Assembly: GCF_024498075.1 (NCBI RefSeq)
Contig: NZ_JANHOF010000005.1
Span: 124,001-188,000, forward strand
DNA: 64,000 nucleotides
From: Paenibacillus mendelii
GTDB taxonomy: Bacteria; Bacillota; Bacilli; Paenibacillales; Paenibacillaceae
Direction: 5' to 3'
Below the pieces are notes generated by a model, which had not been told where the DNA came from, ran no database searches, and saw only the letters and a program-made list of their open reading frames with translations. Positions within the stretch are counted from its first letter, which is position 1. The number at the start of each line of letters is the position of its first letter. Both the position numbers and the translations under genes were made by a program. This document shows positions 16,761-26,985 of this stretch, piece by piece.

Positions 16761-19729
16761 CGGGGCGGTTCAAGCGCAGGGCAAGGAGCGGAGTGATGTG
16801 GGCGCTCATTCTGTTAGGGATCTGTGCCTTGGTATTTGGCCGTGGACTTCTGCAGGAGGATGAGACCTATGAGACACTTCATGTAAGCGCTATCCCCCTA
16901 TCATCAGCGTCTGGCGGAAACGCGATTCCGCTGCCCTACATCCAGTGGCTGCAAAGCGATTCGGTCCAGGAGCTGGAACGGAATTCGATCGGGACGGCGC
17001 TGGTCACCATTCAAGCCCGCGATTATGCAGCTGCATCTTCGGATGCGGAAGTAAGGCTTGTTGATGATGCGGAGAAAGGTTCGACGGTTCTGTCATGGGA
17101 GGGGGCGAGTGGCTGGCTGGAATGGGAAGTGGATGTGCCTCGGGATGGCCTGTACGAGTTGTCTGTCGAATATGCCCCGCTGAAGGGCAGCTTCGCATCC
17201 GTTGTGCGCGGTATTCAGATTGACGGGGCTTACCCATTTGAGGAAGCGGCGCGTATCGTGCTTAACCGTGCCTGGAAGGACGGAAAGACGCCGTATGACA
17301 AGAACCAGATTGGCAATGAAATTCGACCGATTCAGCAGGAAATAGCCGGGTGGCGGACCGCGCAGGTGGCTGATTATGGCGTATCCTCGGAGCCGCTAAG
17401 GTGGCCATTGACGAAAGGTCGTCACACGATCCGGATGATGGGCGGCAGAGAGCCGGTTGCAATCGAATCCCTAACTTTCGCAGCAGCTAAGCCGATCCCG
17501 ACATATGCGGACTATAAGCAGTCTTTCGGCGAATTAGCAGGCAAGCAGGACCGGCAATGGTTCCAGCAGTTCGAAGCCGAGCGTTTCGCTGCAAAGTCCG
17601 CGATTGGTATTCAAACGCAGAGCGTTGCCGAGCCCTATGTATCTCCCGACCCGAAGGGAAGGCTCGTGTACAATACGATCGGCGGCGATCGCTGGCAGAC
17701 CGCAGGTGAATGGGTGGAGTGGGACATTGCCGTGCCGGAGGACGGCATGTACGCGATCGACTTGAAATATCTCCAAGGTTATAACGGGAAAGCGAATACC
17801 TACCGGACCCTCACGATCGATGGGGCAGTGCCGTTTCGTGAGATGCTTCATTACTCGCTGCAGGCCAATGACAATCTTGAAATTCGGTCGATTGCGGACC
17901 GGGACGGACAGCCTTACTTGTTCCATTTGACGAAGGGGACACACAAGCTGGGGCTTATTGCCGACGCAAGTCCTGTCAAGCCGGCTGTGATCGCACTGCA
18001 AGAGAAGGTCAAGGAGATCGCCGCCATCGATCGGGATATCCGCATCATTACCGGCAATTACGGAATGGGATCATCCATGAATCTGGATACCGGACGAACA
18101 TGGGAAATCAAAACCTATGATCCGGATATTGATACGAAGCTGATGCGAATCATTGAGGATATGAAAGCGATCCGCGATTACGTAAACGGTTTAAACCAGC
18201 ATGTGACCGATCCGACCACCGCAATCAGCTCGGCTGTTAATAACTTGGAAGAGCTGCTTGATGATGTGAATGAAATTCCTAATAAAGTGCAGATGCTCTC
18301 GGACATTCAGGCGAGTCTGGGCACATGGATGAAACCGATGGAGAGTCAAGCGCTTCAGCTGGATTACATCGTCCTTCGTTCTCCGGAAGCCAAGCCGGAT
18401 TTGCCGGAGCCGGGAACATGGGATCGCATTCGCTACAGTACGGTAAACTTTGGGCGCACGTTCTTTCAAACCTATGATTTGAAGGATATGAACGAGGATG
18501 ACGCCATAACCATATGGGTACAGCGGGGCAGAGACTATGTGGATCTGCTTCAGAAACAGATTGAACAGGATTTCACTCCAAGCACAGGCATCAAAGTGAA
18601 TGTCAATCTGATTCCGAATCCGGATGTGCTGATGCTCGGAAATGCGGCAGGCGACCAGCCTGATGTCGCGCTTGGCGTAAGCATGGAAATGCCGGTGGAC
18701 TTCGCGATGCGCGGAGCATCGGCGGATTTGTCCGAATTTCCCGGATTTGCCGATGTAGAGAGCCGGTTTAATCCCGGCGTTATGCGATCATACAAGTTCG
18801 ATGGCGGCACGTACGCTTTGCCCGAAACCCAATCGTTCATGGCCTTGTTCTATCGTACCGATGTGCTGGAGCAGCTGGACCTTACGCCGCCGGATACGTG
18901 GGAGGACGTCAAGCGAATGCTGCCTACCTTGCAGAACGGGAAAACCTTCTTTTATCCGGCAAAAGAATTCGCAATGCCCTTCTATCAGCATGGTACGGAG
19001 TTCTACACCGCTGATGGGATGGATGCGAAGCTGAATGACAATTCCTCCATTGAGGCATTCAAGCAGTGGACGGATTGGTTCAGCAAGTACGACCTGCCCA
19101 AGGATGTGCCGGCGTTCTTCAACCACTTCCGTTTCGGCGATATGCCCATAGGGATTGCGGACTTCAATACGTATATTCAGCTGCAGGTTGCATCACCGGA
19201 AATTACAGGCCGCTGGAAGATGGCGCCTCTGCCGGGGATGAAGCAGGAGGATGGAACGGTGGCGCGATGGTCGATGCAGCCAACCCAATCCGCGATGATT
19301 ATGAAGAACAGCAAAAATAAGGAACGGGCTTGGAAGTTTCTGGAGTGGTGGACTTCTACCAGTGTGCAGGCTCAATATGCGAACGATATCGAGTCGTTTG
19401 CCGGGTTGGAATACCGATGGAACACGGCCAACACCGACGCGATGAAGCTGCTGCCTTGGCCGGCAGATGATTTGGCCGTGCTGATGGAACAGTCCCGCTG
19501 GGCCAAAAATATGCCGTATGTGCCGGGGTATTACTTTCTGGGCCGCGAAATGGATTTTGCCTGGAATAATACGATCATTAGCCGCATGGCACCACAGGAA
19601 GCACTGGAAAAATCGGCGATCTCGCTGCAGAGGGAGATGCTCCGCAAGCAGGAGGAGCTGGGTTTTGGGCCGCAGTCGGATCTCCATGTGCCTGTGCATA
19701 ACCATCCTTATGAGGGGAGTACGCCATGA
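16757..19729 (+). CDS. Membrane-anchored sugar-binding protein with two CBM-like modules
   Basis: The product has 990 aa, far above the 420-550 of normal binding proteins. One membrane helix (about residues 13-29) acts as an uncleaved anchor. Two related beta-rich modules follow. The first, about 90-240, has WLEWEVDVPRDGLYELSVEY and GIQIDGAYPF. The second, about 270-410, has WVEWDIAVPEDGMYAIDLKY and LTIDGAVPF. Both resemble CBM6/35-type sugar-binding folds. A helical linker leads to a family-1 solute-binding domain from about 575, with FRFGDMPIGIADFNTYIQLQ and a late WSMQPTQSAMIM. It probably captures glycans at the cell surface for the permeases just downstream. It overlaps both neighbours by 4 nt. 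Confidence 0.85.
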   Translation: MTGRFKRRARSGVMWALILLGICALVFGRGLLQEDETYETLHVSAIPLSSASGGNAIPLPYIQWLQSDSVQELERNSIGTALVTIQARDYAAASSDAEVRLVDDAEKGSTVLSWEGASGWLEWEVDVPRDGLYELSVEYAPLKGSFASVVRGIQIDGAYPFEEAARIVLNRAWKDGKTPYDKNQIGNEIRPIQQEIAGWRTAQVADYGVSSEPLRWPLTKGRHTIRMMGGREPVAIESLTFAAAKPIPTYADYKQSFGELAGKQDRQWFQQFEAERFAAKSAIGIQTQSVAEPYVSPDPKGRLVYNTIGGDRWQTAGEWVEWDIAVPEDGMYAIDLKYLQGYNGKANTYRTLTIDGAVPFREMLHYSLQANDNLEIRSIADRDGQPYLFHLTKGTHKLGLIADASPVKPAVIALQEKVKEIAAIDRDIRIITGNYGMGSSMNLDTGRTWEIKTYDPDIDTKLMRIIEDMKAIRDYVNGLNQHVTDPTTAISSAVNNLEELLDDVNEIPNKVQMLSDIQASLGTWMKPMESQALQLDYIVLRSPEAKPDLPEPGTWDRIRYSTVNFGRTFFQTYDLKDMNEDDAITIWVQRGRDYVDLLQKQIEQDFTPSTGIKVNVNLIPNPDVLMLGNAAGDQPDVALGVSMEMPVDFAMRGASADLSEFPGFADVESRFNPGVMRSYKFDGGTYALPETQSFMALFYRTDVLEQLDLTPPDTWEDVKRMLPTLQNGKTFFYPAKEFAMPFYQHGTEFYTADGMDAKLNDNSSIEAFKQWTDWFSKYDLPKDVPAFFNHFRFGDMPIGIADFNTYIQLQVASPEITGRWKMAPLPGMKQEDGTVARWSMQPTQSAMIMKNSKNKERAWKFLEWWTSTSVQAQYANDIESFAGLEYRWNTANTDAMKLLPWPADDLAVLMEQSRWAKNMPYVPGYYFLGREMDFAWNNTIISRMAPQEALEKSAISLQREMLRKQEELGFGPQSDLHVPVHNHPYEGSTP

Positions 19730-20742
19730 AGCAATCGAATACGGAGCTTAATACCGATGGTGGAACCTTGCCGGGCGGTATCGCGATACGTCCAACACCA
19801 GGCAAACCGGCTGCTCCCCGGGCGCTGCGGAGACTGCGGCAATTTGCCTCGGAGTGCTGGAGGGACCGGATGTCGTACCTGTTTCTGGCACCCTTCCTGC
19901 TCGCATTTTCCTGCTTTGTCTTGATCCCGGTATTTATGGCTGCCTTATTAAGCGTGACAACCTTTAACGGCTTTGCCTTTCCTAAATTTATCGGGGTCAA
20001 CAATTTCATTGCGCTGTTAACCCAAGACATTATCTTTATGAAATATACACTGCCCAATACGTTCAAATTCGCCATTATCGTAGGACCGGGCGGATATATC
20101 CTGTCGTTTATTTTCGCTTGGCTGATCCACCAGCTGCCGAAGGGGCTGCGCGATTATTTCACGCTCGCCTTATATGCCCCTTCAATGGCCGGCGGTGTCG
20201 CACTATCCGTCATTTGGATTTCGACGTTCAGTGGAGACCGTGTCGGTTATTTGAACAATATCTTGTTGAATTTCGGGATTATCGAATCCCCGCAGCTGTG
20301 GCTGCAGGATCCCAAATATTTAATGACCATTATGATTATTGTGACGCTGTGGTCCAGCATGGGGGTCGGTTTTCTCGCGATGCTCGGCGGCCTGCAAACC
20401 GTGAATACCGAGCTCTATGAAGCCGGACGGATCGACGGCATCAAGAACAGGCTTCAGGAAGTCTATTACATCACGATTCCGTCGATGAAGCCGCAGATGC
20501 TGTTCAGTGCCGTCATGGCGATCGTCGGCACGCTGAAGGCGGGATTAATCTCCAAGCAGCTCACGGGCCTGCCGATAACACCCGGATATTCCGGGCATCT
20601 CATCACGAATCATATCGATGATTATGCATTCTTGCGGTATGAATGGGGTTACGCATCGGCCGTCTCCGTCGTGCTGCTGCTTATCTCGTTTCTGATCATG
20701 CGATTCTGTTACCGGCTGTTTGCGGCGAAAGAGGGGGAGTGA
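19726..20742 (+). CDS. Sugar ABC transporter permease (MalF/UgpA type)
   Basis: The product has 338 aa. A cytoplasmic N-terminal tail of about 48 residues is followed by six predicted membrane helices (MSYLFLAPFLLAFSCFVLIP is the first). The EAA loop ELYEAGRIDGIKNRLQEVYY near residue 225, which docks the ATPase, is conserved. It forms a heterodimeric channel with the next gene and should be fed by the 990-aa binding protein. The start overlaps the previous stop by 4 nt. Substrate unknown. Confidence 0.9.
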   Translation: MKQSNTELNTDGGTLPGGIAIRPTPGKPAAPRALRRLRQFASECWRDRMSYLFLAPFLLAFSCFVLIPVFMAALLSVTTFNGFAFPKFIGVNNFIALLTQDIIFMKYTLPNTFKFAIIVGPGGYILSFIFAWLIHQLPKGLRDYFTLALYAPSMAGGVALSVIWISTFSGDRVGYLNNILLNFGIIESPQLWLQDPKYLMTIMIIVTLWSSMGVGFLAMLGGLQTVNTELYEAGRIDGIKNRLQEVYYITIPSMKPQMLFSAVMAIVGTLKAGLISKQLTGLPITPGYSGHLITNHIDDYAFLRYEWGYASAVSVVLLLISFLIMRFCYRLFAAKEGE

Positions 20743-20744
20743 CG

Positions 20745-21677
20745 ATGGGGAACACAGCAACAGAACGGATAAACACAAGCACAGAGCCTCTCCCGAACTC
20801 CAAGCGGATGGCAAGCCGGTTATGGCGATGGCGCAAGCACGCCTCTTGGTTTCAGGTCACGCTCATCGTGTTTCTTACGGCAATCGGATTGTTCATGCTG
20901 CTGCCGATTATCTTCTTATTCAATAATGCGTTTAAACCGCTCAATGAGTTATTCCTGTTTCCGCCGACGATCTGGGTGAAGGAACCGACGATGCGTAATT
21001 TCGAACGGCTGTTTCTCCATTCCGCAGCGGGAGTCGTACCCTTCACCAGATATTTATTCAACAGCGTCATCGTCGTAGCCCTTACGCTCTTCAGCGTGAT
21101 TATGGCCAGCACGATGGCTGGCTACGTGCTGGCCAAGCACCGTTTTCATTTCAAGACACTAATCATGTCGCTAATCATGCTATCGCTCATGTTCGCGCCG
21201 GAGACGGTATCGATTCCGCGCTACATCATGGTTAGCGGCCTGGGCATGACGAATACCTATTTCGCTCATGTCCTGCCGTTTATCGCGTCGCCGGTGGCGG
21301 TATTCCTCATGAAGCAGTTTATCGACCAAGTGCCCGATGCGCTGATCGAAGCCGCCAAGCTGGACGGCGCGGGCGATATGTACATTTTCACCCGCATCAT
21401 TATCCCGCTCATCGCGCCAGCGGTGGCGACGATTTCGATCATTACCTTCCAGGCCGTGTACCTGGATATGGAAGGCTCCACGTTGTATACGCAGAAGGAA
21501 ACGATGAAGACGCTTGCGTATTATGTGTCGAGCTTGACCGCCAATTTGCAGAACAGCGTTGCCGGGCAAAGCATTGCGGCAGCCTGTGCGCTGCTGATGT
21601 TTATCCCGAACCTGATCATGTTTCTGCTGTTTCAGCGGAAGATGATCCAAACGATGCTGCATTCGGGTGTGAAATAA
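20745..21677 (+). CDS. Carbohydrate ABC transporter permease (MalG/UgpE type)
   Basis: The product has 310 aa from the ATG at 20745, preceded by GAGGGGGAG. A longer in-frame start upstream lies inside the previous gene and is unlikely. Six membrane helices follow a polar N-terminus. The ATPase-docking loop DALIEAAKLDGAGDMYIFTR is intact. It partners the preceding permease. Confidence 0.9.
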   Translation: MGNTATERINTSTEPLPNSKRMASRLWRWRKHASWFQVTLIVFLTAIGLFMLLPIIFLFNNAFKPLNELFLFPPTIWVKEPTMRNFERLFLHSAAGVVPFTRYLFNSVIVVALTLFSVIMASTMAGYVLAKHRFHFKTLIMSLIMLSLMFAPETVSIPRYIMVSGLGMTNTYFAHVLPFIASPVAVFLMKQFIDQVPDALIEAAKLDGAGDMYIFTRIIIPLIAPAVATISIITFQAVYLDMEGSTLYTQKETMKTLAYYVSSLTANLQNSVAGQSIAAACALLMFIPNLIMFLLFQRKMIQTMLHSGVK

Positions 21678-21696
21678 CGTGGGGGGAAGAGAGAGG

Positions 21697-23736
21697 ATGA
21701 GGATGAGAAATCGGTTTAATCGTCCGTTCCCCAAAGCGTTGCTGCTGTTATGCATGCTTTGCTTATTCCTTCCGGATACTGTCTCGGCCAAATTGCCGTA
21801 TAAGACATGGTTTAATGACCAGCAGACCGGACGAATGATTACGACGCAGCCTTTATATGTTCCGGATGGGATCATCGGCTGGGACGGTTTCGAGCTCCCG
21901 CTATCTGCACCGAGCGATCTGTTCATCACGAAGGACAACCATGTCTATGTGGCCGACACCGGCAACAACCGGATCGTCGAGCTGGATGAGCAGGGGAAAT
22001 TCGTGCGCCATATCGGAGAGGCCGATGGGGACGGAATGCTGAACCAGCCGCTGGGGGTATTCGTGACGGAGGAGGGGACGATCTACGTTGCGGATACGGG
22101 AAATAACCGGATTGCGGTATTCACGAAGGGCGGCAGGTTTCAGCAAGCTTACGGAAAACCGGAATCACCGCTATTGCCGCAGGAATACTTTTTCGTTCCG
22201 AGCAAGCTCGTCGTGGATGTCCGGGGCGTCATGTATATCGTCGTGAAGGACTCCTACCAAGGTCTGCTGCGTTTAGATGCCAAAGGGAAATTCACGGGCT
22301 TCTTCGGTTCGAATAAAACAGAGCTGTCGTGGCTCGACCGGCTGAAGCGGGCCGTGCTGAACAAGAAACAGCTCGAGAAGGAAATCGCACGGCGGCCGGG
22401 CTCGATCGAGAATGTGGCTCTCACGGGCGAGGGCTTCCTCCTCACAACAAGCTCCGGCTTAAGCGACGGACAATTAAAGAGGCTCAATGCCGGCGGGATG
22501 GACGCATTTCAGAATAAAAGGTTTAACGAGTTCCAGCTCTCGGATGCCGGGGTGGATCAGAGCAACTTTCTGTATGGCGTTAACCGCGAGGACGGCGCGA
22601 TATCGATCTACGATCCACAGGGCAATGTGCTCTTCTATTTCGGGGATACGGATAAAACGGTTCATCAGCTCGGCATTCTCAGCTATCCCTCCAGTCTTGC
22701 CGTAAGCAGTGACAACAAGCTGTGGGTATCGGACAGCGCTTCGAATACGATCCAGGTATTCAAACGGACGGCCTTCGGCGAATCGTTCCTCACGGCGGCG
22801 AAGCTCTACTATGAAGGGCGTTATAAGGAGAGCAAGCCGTATTGGGAAGAGGTCGCCAAGGAGAACGGGATGATAAACCTGACCTTCGAGGGACTCGGTA
22901 AAATATCGCTGCATGAAAAACAATACGAGACAGCGATGGCCCAATTCGAGGATGCCTATAATGCCGCTGGATATTCCGAGGCGTTCTGGAGCGTTCGTTA
23001 TGAATGGATCAAGCAGTACTTTCTGTATGCTGTGGTTGGATTGGCCCTTGTCTTATGGGGTGGAAGATTGCTGCTGCGCAGGACGTTTGCTTATGCGGAA
23101 GGGCGTTCATGGCCGCCGCTGTCTGTACGTTACGGCCGTGAAATGAAGGATGCGCTGTATACGATGCTGCACCCCTATGAAGGCTTCTACCGGCTGAAGG
23201 AACGAAAGATTTCTTGGGCGATTCTAGGTCTTATTGTTGTGCTTGCCGCTGGAATTCGGATCGTGTCCGTCTACGGCATGGGTTTTATCTTCCATCCCTA
23301 TGATTTGAGCCGGGTTAACCTGACCATGTCGCTGGCCACGCTGTTTGCCCCATGGGCGACGTGGATTATCGCGAACTACCTGGTAAGCGCGGTAAAAGGC
23401 GGAGAAGGACGCTTGCGCGAGGTGCTGCAGGCGAGCACATTTGCGCTGGTGCCTTACATTGCGCTCATGATTCCCGTCATTGCGCTCTCTCATATTGTCG
23501 TGCTGGAAGAACGGATTATCGTCGATTCCATTGAACAAATTTATTGGATTTGGATGCTGGCGCTGTTCTTTATCATGACACAGGTCATTCATAACTTTGA
23601 TTTCTTAGAAACGGTGAAGAACGTGCTGATCACCTTGTGTACGATCGTGGTCATCTGGATCTTCCTCGTCATCATCGCGGGGCTCGGCTTCAACCTGTTC
23701 GACTTCGTGTATCAGATCTTCCGGGAGGTGACCTGA
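21697..23736 (+). CDS. Secreted NHL-repeat protein fused to a Yip1-like membrane domain
   Basis: The product is about 679 aa. A signal peptide or anchor (KALLLLCMLCLFL, cleavage possible at VSA-K) precedes NHL beta-propeller blades: VADTGNNRIVELDEQGKF, then VADTGNNRIAVFTKGGRF, and a later VSDSASNTIQVF. A short TPR-like stretch near 370-420 (AKLYYEGRYKESKPYWEEV) follows, then one helix. A C-terminal bundle of about five helices from about 500 resembles the Yip1/DUF1282 domain. The propeller would face outside. It sits between two permease pairs and probably aids assembly or sensing of the surface sugar system. The ATG at 21697 is chosen near GGGGGAAGAGAGAGG; 21703 is also possible. The role is inference. 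Confidence 0.78.
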   Translation: MRMRNRFNRPFPKALLLLCMLCLFLPDTVSAKLPYKTWFNDQQTGRMITTQPLYVPDGIIGWDGFELPLSAPSDLFITKDNHVYVADTGNNRIVELDEQGKFVRHIGEADGDGMLNQPLGVFVTEEGTIYVADTGNNRIAVFTKGGRFQQAYGKPESPLLPQEYFFVPSKLVVDVRGVMYIVVKDSYQGLLRLDAKGKFTGFFGSNKTELSWLDRLKRAVLNKKQLEKEIARRPGSIENVALTGEGFLLTTSSGLSDGQLKRLNAGGMDAFQNKRFNEFQLSDAGVDQSNFLYGVNREDGAISIYDPQGNVLFYFGDTDKTVHQLGILSYPSSLAVSSDNKLWVSDSASNTIQVFKRTAFGESFLTAAKLYYEGRYKESKPYWEEVAKENGMINLTFEGLGKISLHEKQYETAMAQFEDAYNAAGYSEAFWSVRYEWIKQYFLYAVVGLALVLWGGRLLLRRTFAYAEGRSWPPLSVRYGREMKDALYTMLHPYEGFYRLKERKISWAILGLIVVLAAGIRIVSVYGMGFIFHPYDLSRVNLTMSLATLFAPWATWIIANYLVSAVKGGEGRLREVLQASTFALVPYIALMIPVIALSHIVVLEERIIVDSIEQIYWIWMLALFFIMTQVIHNFDFLETVKNVLITLCTIVVIWIFLVIIAGLGFNLFDFVYQIFREVT

Positions 23737-23737
23737 G

Positions 23738-26011
23738 GTGCCTAAAGTAGAATTACCGCAAGGACCTGCAGGCGCGGGAAGGCAGAGCAGAAGAAGCCGG
23801 CTTTGGCCGCGAGGCAGGCGGGGAAGAATGGCGCTGCTGGCAGCAGGCGTATGCGCCGCTATAGTAGTCGTCACCGCGATTGTAGTTGCAAGCAAGCCAG
23901 CGCTGCCCGCGCTTTCGGAGATGCAAATCCGGATGCCGGAGCAATCGTTGTTCCCGGTCTATCCGGATGCGGCTTGGTCTCCGGGGGGGACGGATGCAAA
24001 TGGTTACGCTGAGGCGGCTAGTAACGGGAAGTTCTCGCTGCTCGTTGATCCAGGTACGAGTCAAATCGCCGTACGGGACACTCGCAGCGGGTATGTGTGG
24101 CGGAGCAATCCGCCTGCTGAGCAGCTGGAGAAGGAAACCGTAAAGGGGCTGCAGCTGTCGAACCTGCAGTCGCCATTCATTCTCGAGTATATGACGACAG
24201 GAAATACGCAGCGCAATATGACGAACGCGCTTGAGCCTAAGCCGGACATTCGATACGACACGTTCGATAAGGGCTTGCAAGCCTCGTATACCTATGAAGA
24301 GCTTCAGCTTTCCTTCGTTATCCAGTATGAGCTGACAGGCAGCGGACTGGAAGTTAGCGTCCCGACCCAAGGCATTGAAGAGAACGGCGAGAACTACCTG
24401 CTTGCTATCAATGTGCTTCCATTCTTCGGTGCCGTGTCCGGGACGGAGGAGGAGGGATACATGTTCGTGCCTGACGGTCCGGGAGGATTGATCCGATTCG
24501 ACAAGAAACGGATTGCCGGCGGCGTCCGTTACGACTATCCCATCTATGGGGACGAAATCGCCAATGCCAAATCGCCTTCGATTCCCCGCGAGCAGATCAG
24601 CTACCCGGTGTTCGGCTTAAAGCGGGGGGACCATGGTTACGCAGCAATCGTGAAGGAAGGCAAATATTCGACATGGATCAAGGCCGTGCCGGCAGGAATC
24701 GTGTCTACTTACCACTCGATTAGCGCTAACTTCGTGTACCGTGAAGAGTACCCGCGTAAGGTGAGCCGGCTCGGGGCGCCGATCAACACGATGCAGAAGG
24801 AACGCATTCATCGGGACCGCCGAATCGAATACCGTCTGCTGTCCGGGGAAGAGGCGGATTACACCGGCATGGCCCATTCATACCGTGACTACCTGGAGCA
24901 AAGCGGAATGCTCGGGAAACCGCTGGAGTCTGTTACGCATGTACCGCTGCAGCTGTCGGTTATTGGCGGCGCTGCCAAAGTAACCTCGGGCGGCTTGCGT
25001 TATGTCCCGATGACCTCATTCAAGCAGGCGGAGAAAATGGCCGGGGAGCTCGCTTCCAGCGGGGTGGAGAAATTACGTCTCATCTATAACGGCTGGCAGC
25101 AAGACGGGTTCGTCGAATCCGAACGCCGGTTTCCGATCGAAGCCGAGCTTGGCGGCGAAAGCGGAGCCGCCCGTCTGATCGAAACCGTTCAAGCTCAGGG
25201 CGGCGAGGTGTGGTTTGCCGACAACATGGCGGTCATGGACCCGGAGCAAGCCGAGGTTTCTGCCAAAACGGAGGGCATGCGCGGAGTTGACGGCACGGTC
25301 GTCTTTAACCGGCAAGGGAAGTTCATGTTGAATCCGGGGACAGCGGTGCGTGCCGCCAAGAAAACCGTTGACACATTCGCAGCATTGGGTGCGGATGGCC
25401 TGCTGCTCCAAGGACCCGGGGAATCCGTGTTCCGCGATTATAATAGCGGAGCAGCGCTTGAGCGTGAGGACACGGCGTATTTGTATAACTCATTTCTGGG
25501 ATACGTACAGAATCGATTCGCCTCGGCGGGTACCGTCCACGGCAACGATTATGCGCTTGCGAACATTGATTTGATAACCGAGCTGCCGACGAGCTCCAGC
25601 TATGATGTCATCGTGGATGAGACCGTACCGTTCTACCCGATTGTCCTGCACGGTTCAATCGCTTATACCGCAGCGCCTGGCAATTTGCGTCAGATGCAGG
25701 ATGAGGAGCTGCTTCGCGCCATAGAATACGGCGCGGTCCCTTATTTCATCCTGACGGAAAGACCGAGCCGCCAATTGATCGGCACAAGCTACGACACGAT
25801 GCTGTACAGCAGCGAGTTTGCGGTCTGGAAAGAACGGGTAGCGGCTGAATATAAGAAATTTGACCAATTAGCCCATGTGTACAGTCTTCGAATCAGTGAT
25901 CATCGGAAGATGAGTGAAGGTGTGTTTGTTACAACATACGAAGACGGCACGGAGGTAACGGTTGATTACCAGGCAAATCGGTTCGATGTGGCGAAGGGGG
26001 CGGCGAAATGA
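23738..26011 (+). CDS. DUF5696 domain protein, membrane-anchored, glycosidase-like
   Basis: The product has 757 aa. A basic N-terminus and one membrane helix (about residues 30-50) precede a large extracellular part. The region to about 385 is beta-rich. From about 400 a pattern typical of TIM-barrel glycosidases appears: KLRLIYNGWQQDGF, GGEVWFADNMAVMD, ADGLLLQGPG. The C-terminal GSIAYTAAPGNL, GAVPYFILTE and TTYEDGTEVTVDY recall the ends of carbohydrate-active enzymes. I recognise the family as DUF5696; enzyme activity is my inference. The GTG start follows GGGAGGTG. It overlaps the next permease by 4 nt, which suggests it acts with that transporter. Confidence 0.75.
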   Translation: MPKVELPQGPAGAGRQSRRSRLWPRGRRGRMALLAAGVCAAIVVVTAIVVASKPALPALSEMQIRMPEQSLFPVYPDAAWSPGGTDANGYAEAASNGKFSLLVDPGTSQIAVRDTRSGYVWRSNPPAEQLEKETVKGLQLSNLQSPFILEYMTTGNTQRNMTNALEPKPDIRYDTFDKGLQASYTYEELQLSFVIQYELTGSGLEVSVPTQGIEENGENYLLAINVLPFFGAVSGTEEEGYMFVPDGPGGLIRFDKKRIAGGVRYDYPIYGDEIANAKSPSIPREQISYPVFGLKRGDHGYAAIVKEGKYSTWIKAVPAGIVSTYHSISANFVYREEYPRKVSRLGAPINTMQKERIHRDRRIEYRLLSGEEADYTGMAHSYRDYLEQSGMLGKPLESVTHVPLQLSVIGGAAKVTSGGLRYVPMTSFKQAEKMAGELASSGVEKLRLIYNGWQQDGFVESERRFPIEAELGGESGAARLIETVQAQGGEVWFADNMAVMDPEQAEVSAKTEGMRGVDGTVVFNRQGKFMLNPGTAVRAAKKTVDTFAALGADGLLLQGPGESVFRDYNSGAALEREDTAYLYNSFLGYVQNRFASAGTVHGNDYALANIDLITELPTSSSYDVIVDETVPFYPIVLHGSIAYTAAPGNLRQMQDEELLRAIEYGAVPYFILTERPSRQLIGTSYDTMLYSSEFAVWKERVAAEYKKFDQLAHVYSLRISDHRKMSEGVFVTTYEDGTEVTVDYQANRFDVAKGAAK

Positions 26012-26985
26012 ACACGGATTCAGGCCATATCGTTGAACCTGGCGGCAGCATGCATCCGGCCGGCACCTTACCCGCCGGGGACAGTAACGGGATGGACGAC
26101 AAACAGCGCCGCAGACGCTATAGGATGTACAGGTGGAGAGATTACGGCGTGGGTTACTTATTTATGCTCCCATGGATCATCGGCTTTGCCGTTCTTGTTG
26201 CCTTTCCCGTCGGCTGGTCGCTGTTCAACAGCTTCAACAAGGTACGCATTACACCGGAAGGATTCAAGTTCGATTGGGTGGGCTTGGACAATTATAAGAG
26301 AGCCTTTGTCGAGGATAATGTGTATTCGATTCAGCTCATTACCTATTTTCAAGAGATGCTGCTGATGATCCCGCTTATCCTGATTTTTTCCTTCTTCGTA
26401 TCGCTTCTGCTCAATCAGAAGTTTCCCGGACGCACCGTCGTACGGGCGGTGTTCTTCCTGCCGGTCATCTTCGCCACCGGCCAGGTGCTTACGGAGCTGT
26501 TCGTCCAAGGCGCAGGCAAGCTGCCCTTCATCGAGCAGTACAATCTCGAGGGACTCGTCAGAGAGAATGTCGGTCCGCGGATTGCCGAGCCGGTATTGGC
26601 CGTATTGAGCAAAGCAGTCATTATTCTCTGGTATTCCGGCGTGCAGATTCTAATCTTTATCGCCGGCTTCCAGACGATTCCGAAAACCATCTATGAAGCT
26701 GTGCGGATCGACGGTGCAACGCCATGGGAAAGCTTCTGGAAAATTACGCTTCCTGCGATGGTGCCGTTTATCGGACTGAATGCCGTATTTACGATCGTCG
26801 ATCTGTTCACGTTTCCGTTCAATCCGGTCATGGATCATGTTCGGGCCAATATGTTTAAGCCGGCCACGGGCTACGGGTATGCAAGTGCCCTGGCATGGAT
26901 CTACTTTGCCATTATTATCGCGCTGCTTGCCGTCGTGCTCTGGATCACGTACCGGGCGGCTAAGGGAAGGAGGGCGATGCAATGA
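26008..26985 (+). CDS. Sugar ABC transporter permease, second pair, first subunit
   Basis: The product has 325 aa with six predicted membrane helices (LFMLPWIIGFAVLVAFPVGW is the first). The ATPase contact loop is TIYEAVRIDGATPWESFWKI. It overlaps DUF5696 upstream and the next permease downstream by 4 nt each, so the three are translated as a unit. It probably imports the product released or bound at the surface by this cluster. Confidence 0.9.
   Translation: MNTDSGHIVEPGGSMHPAGTLPAGDSNGMDDKQRRRRYRMYRWRDYGVGYLFMLPWIIGFAVLVAFPVGWSLFNSFNKVRITPEGFKFDWVGLDNYKRAFVEDNVYSIQLITYFQEMLLMIPLILIFSFFVSLLLNQKFPGRTVVRAVFFLPVIFATGQVLTELFVQGAGKLPFIEQYNLEGLVRENVGPRIAEPVLAVLSKAVIILWYSGVQILIFIAGFQTIPKTIYEAVRIDGATPWESFWKITLPAMVPFIGLNAVFTIVDLFTFPFNPVMDHVRANMFKPATGYGYASALAWIYFAIIIALLAVVLWITYRAAKGRRAMQ

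Noticed and set aside
21180-21938. 252-residue minus-strand frame
   Set aside because: Spans the end of a permease and start of the NHL gene in antisense; composition rich in Arg and His as usual for shadows.
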